Source of the DNA: Balneola sp.
GTDB taxonomy: Bacteria > Bacteroidota > Rhodothermia > Balneolales > Balneolaceae
Reading direction: 5' to 3'
Length of the DNA stretch: 64,000 nt
Assembly: GCA_003712055.1 (NCBI GenBank)
Contig: RHLJ01000005.1
Coordinates: 124,001 to 188,000 of the forward strand
Shown: in pieces, positions 63,297-64,000 of the stretch
How positions within the stretch are numbered: the stretch's first letter is position 1
Layout: each line of letters opens with the position of its first letter
Position numbers and translations under genes: made by a program
Notes under the pieces: generated by a model
The model's database searches: none
Seen by the model: the letters and a program-made list of their open reading frames with translations, nothing else
What the model was told of the DNA's origin: nothing

Positions 63297-64000
63297 CTAG
63301 TCAAGAACGAACTCTGAGGTTGCATATTCGTCCATATCATTAGATCGGACTGCATAGGTGAACCCTTTGTACACTGAATATGCTCCATATTCACCGTTCT
63401 TATTTAACGCAAGGAAGCCAACCTGCAAATTGGCATGATCTTCATGTTTTTCTATGATTCGTTCTGCTGCTGCTTTACAAGCTTCATTAGGACTCATTCC
63501 ATTTCTCATCATCTCAACAATAATGACGCTACCAGCCGTTCGGATAATTGCCTCACCCAATCCGGTAGCACATGCTGCTCCTACTTCATTATCAACAAAA
63601 AGACCTGCTCCAATGATAGGGGAGTCCCCAACTCTGCCATGCATTTTATAACGTAAGCCGCTGGTAGTACAGGCTCCTGCCAGATTTCCTTCTTCATCAA
63701 GAGCGAGTGAAGAGATGGTATCGTGATTTTCGATATTAATAACTGGCTTATACTCAGATGTTTTAAGCCATTCTTCCCAGGCTTTCTTTGTCTTTTCAGT
63801 GAGTAGATCTTTTTTCTCGAAACCCTGTTCAAGTGCGAATTGATAGGCACCTTCACCTGCCAACATCACATGAGGAGTTTCTTCCATGACCTTTCTGGCA
63901 ACTGAAATCGGGTTTTCGATGTGTTGTAAAAAGGCAACGGAACCACATTCGTTTTTGTGATTCATAATGCAGGCATCGAGAGTAACAAAACCATCTCGAT
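63297..64000 (-). CDS. Aspartylglucosaminidase / isoaspartyl peptidase (Ntn-hydrolase), 5' part outside the window
   Basis: The frame is open to the window edge: upstream of the first internal ATG (63965) it reads DGFVTLDACI, which continues the family pattern, so the N-terminus is missing. The visible part has NPISVARKVMEETPHVMLAGEGAYQFA, then HDTISSLALD, whose Thr is the expected autocatalytic cleavage point and nucleophile, and GRVGDSPIIGAGLFVDNEVGAACATGLGEAIIR (substrate loop). Family members cleave N-acetylglucosaminyl-asparagine or isoaspartyl bonds; which applies here is not decided. It is not linked to the cysS cluster by overlap. Confidence 0.9.
   Translation of the reverse strand, partial: RDGFVTLDACIMNHKNECGSVAFLQHIENPISVARKVMEETPHVMLAGEGAYQFALEQGFEKKDLLTEKTKKAWEEWLKTSEYKPVINIENHDTISSLALDEEGNLAGACTTSGLRYKMHGRVGDSPIIGAGLFVDNEVGAACATGLGEAIIRTAGSVIIVEMMRNGMSPNEACKAAAERIIEKHEDHANLQVGFLALNKNGEYGAYSVYKGFTYAVRSNDMDEYATSEFVLD

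Noticed and set aside
1-64000. tRNA, rRNA, CRISPR array, transposase or integrase genes
   Set aside because: I looked for cloverleaf T-loop motifs, regularly spaced repeats and mobile-element proteins and found none convincing.

Overview
The window looks like a chromosomal segment of a Gram-negative member of the Bacteroidota/Rhodothermota/Balneolota assemblage, with Balneolota (Balneola/Gracilimonas-like) my best guess. The reasons are a primary sigma factor without region 1.1, SprA (the type IX secretion translocon), a subtilase with a T9SS type A tail of the YPNPFNPS style, a large TonB receptor with a carboxypeptidase-like N-domain, menaquinone synthesis genes, paired LptF/LptG permeases, many lipoproteins and two-component 'Reg_prop' signalling. 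GTG/TTG starts are frequent and Shine-Dalgarno sites are patchy. No rRNA, tRNA, CRISPR array, integrase or transposase was seen. Both edges cut genes.

Layout. 0-7.6 kb: a cut GAF/degenerate-GGDEF protein coupled to deoB, then rpoD, a secreted Gfo/Idh/MocA oxidoreductase, a possible acetyltransferase, and a sugar-kinase-like phosphotransferase with a DUF547 lipoprotein. 7.7-15.1 kb: a Reg_prop histidine kinase and NarL-type regulator, then three envelope proteins (an Arg/Ser-rich lipoprotein, an outer-membrane barrel and an OmpA/glycine-zipper lipoprotein). 15.2-21.7 kb: ybbP-ybbA divergent from tesA, PIG-L deacetylase, SIMPL protein and SGNH lipoprotein. 21.8-27.9 kb: TonB receptor, grpE-dnaJ and small genes. 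28.0-33.8 kb: an AT-rich accessory block with two lipoproteins and the T9SS-exported subtilase. 33.9-38.7 kb: menF-menD-menH-menB. 38.8-43.0 kb: a DUF4290-like gene, a cysteine synthase family enzyme, DUF3467 and two Lpt permeases. 43.2-52.7 kb: sprA, lnt, rsmI. 52.9-55.8 kb: VOC and 2TM proteins, then an LCIB-type carbonic anhydrase divergent from sbtA-sbtB. 56-64 kb: an exported small protein, a DEAD-box helicase with a structured leader coupled to an ATP-grasp gene, YHS and CBM-like exported proteins, hisI, yidD, cysS and a cut aspartylglucosaminidase/isoaspartyl peptidase.

The most interesting region is 53.6-55.8 kb. It joins an LCIB-family (theta-type) carbonic anhydrase to a compact SbtA bicarbonate transporter and a short SbtB P-II regulator, parts known from algal and cyanobacterial carbon-concentrating mechanisms. 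No carbon-fixation gene is visible here, so the module probably handles inorganic carbon for anaplerotic or biosynthetic carboxylation or for pH balance. Secondary points of interest are the conserved tesA/ybbA/ybbP layout, the AT-rich subtilase block at the end of the men operon, the Arg/Ser-rich lipoprotein, a LacI/CcpA-like operator before the TonB receptor, a paired palindrome downstream of sbtAB, and two intergenic inverted-repeat elements.
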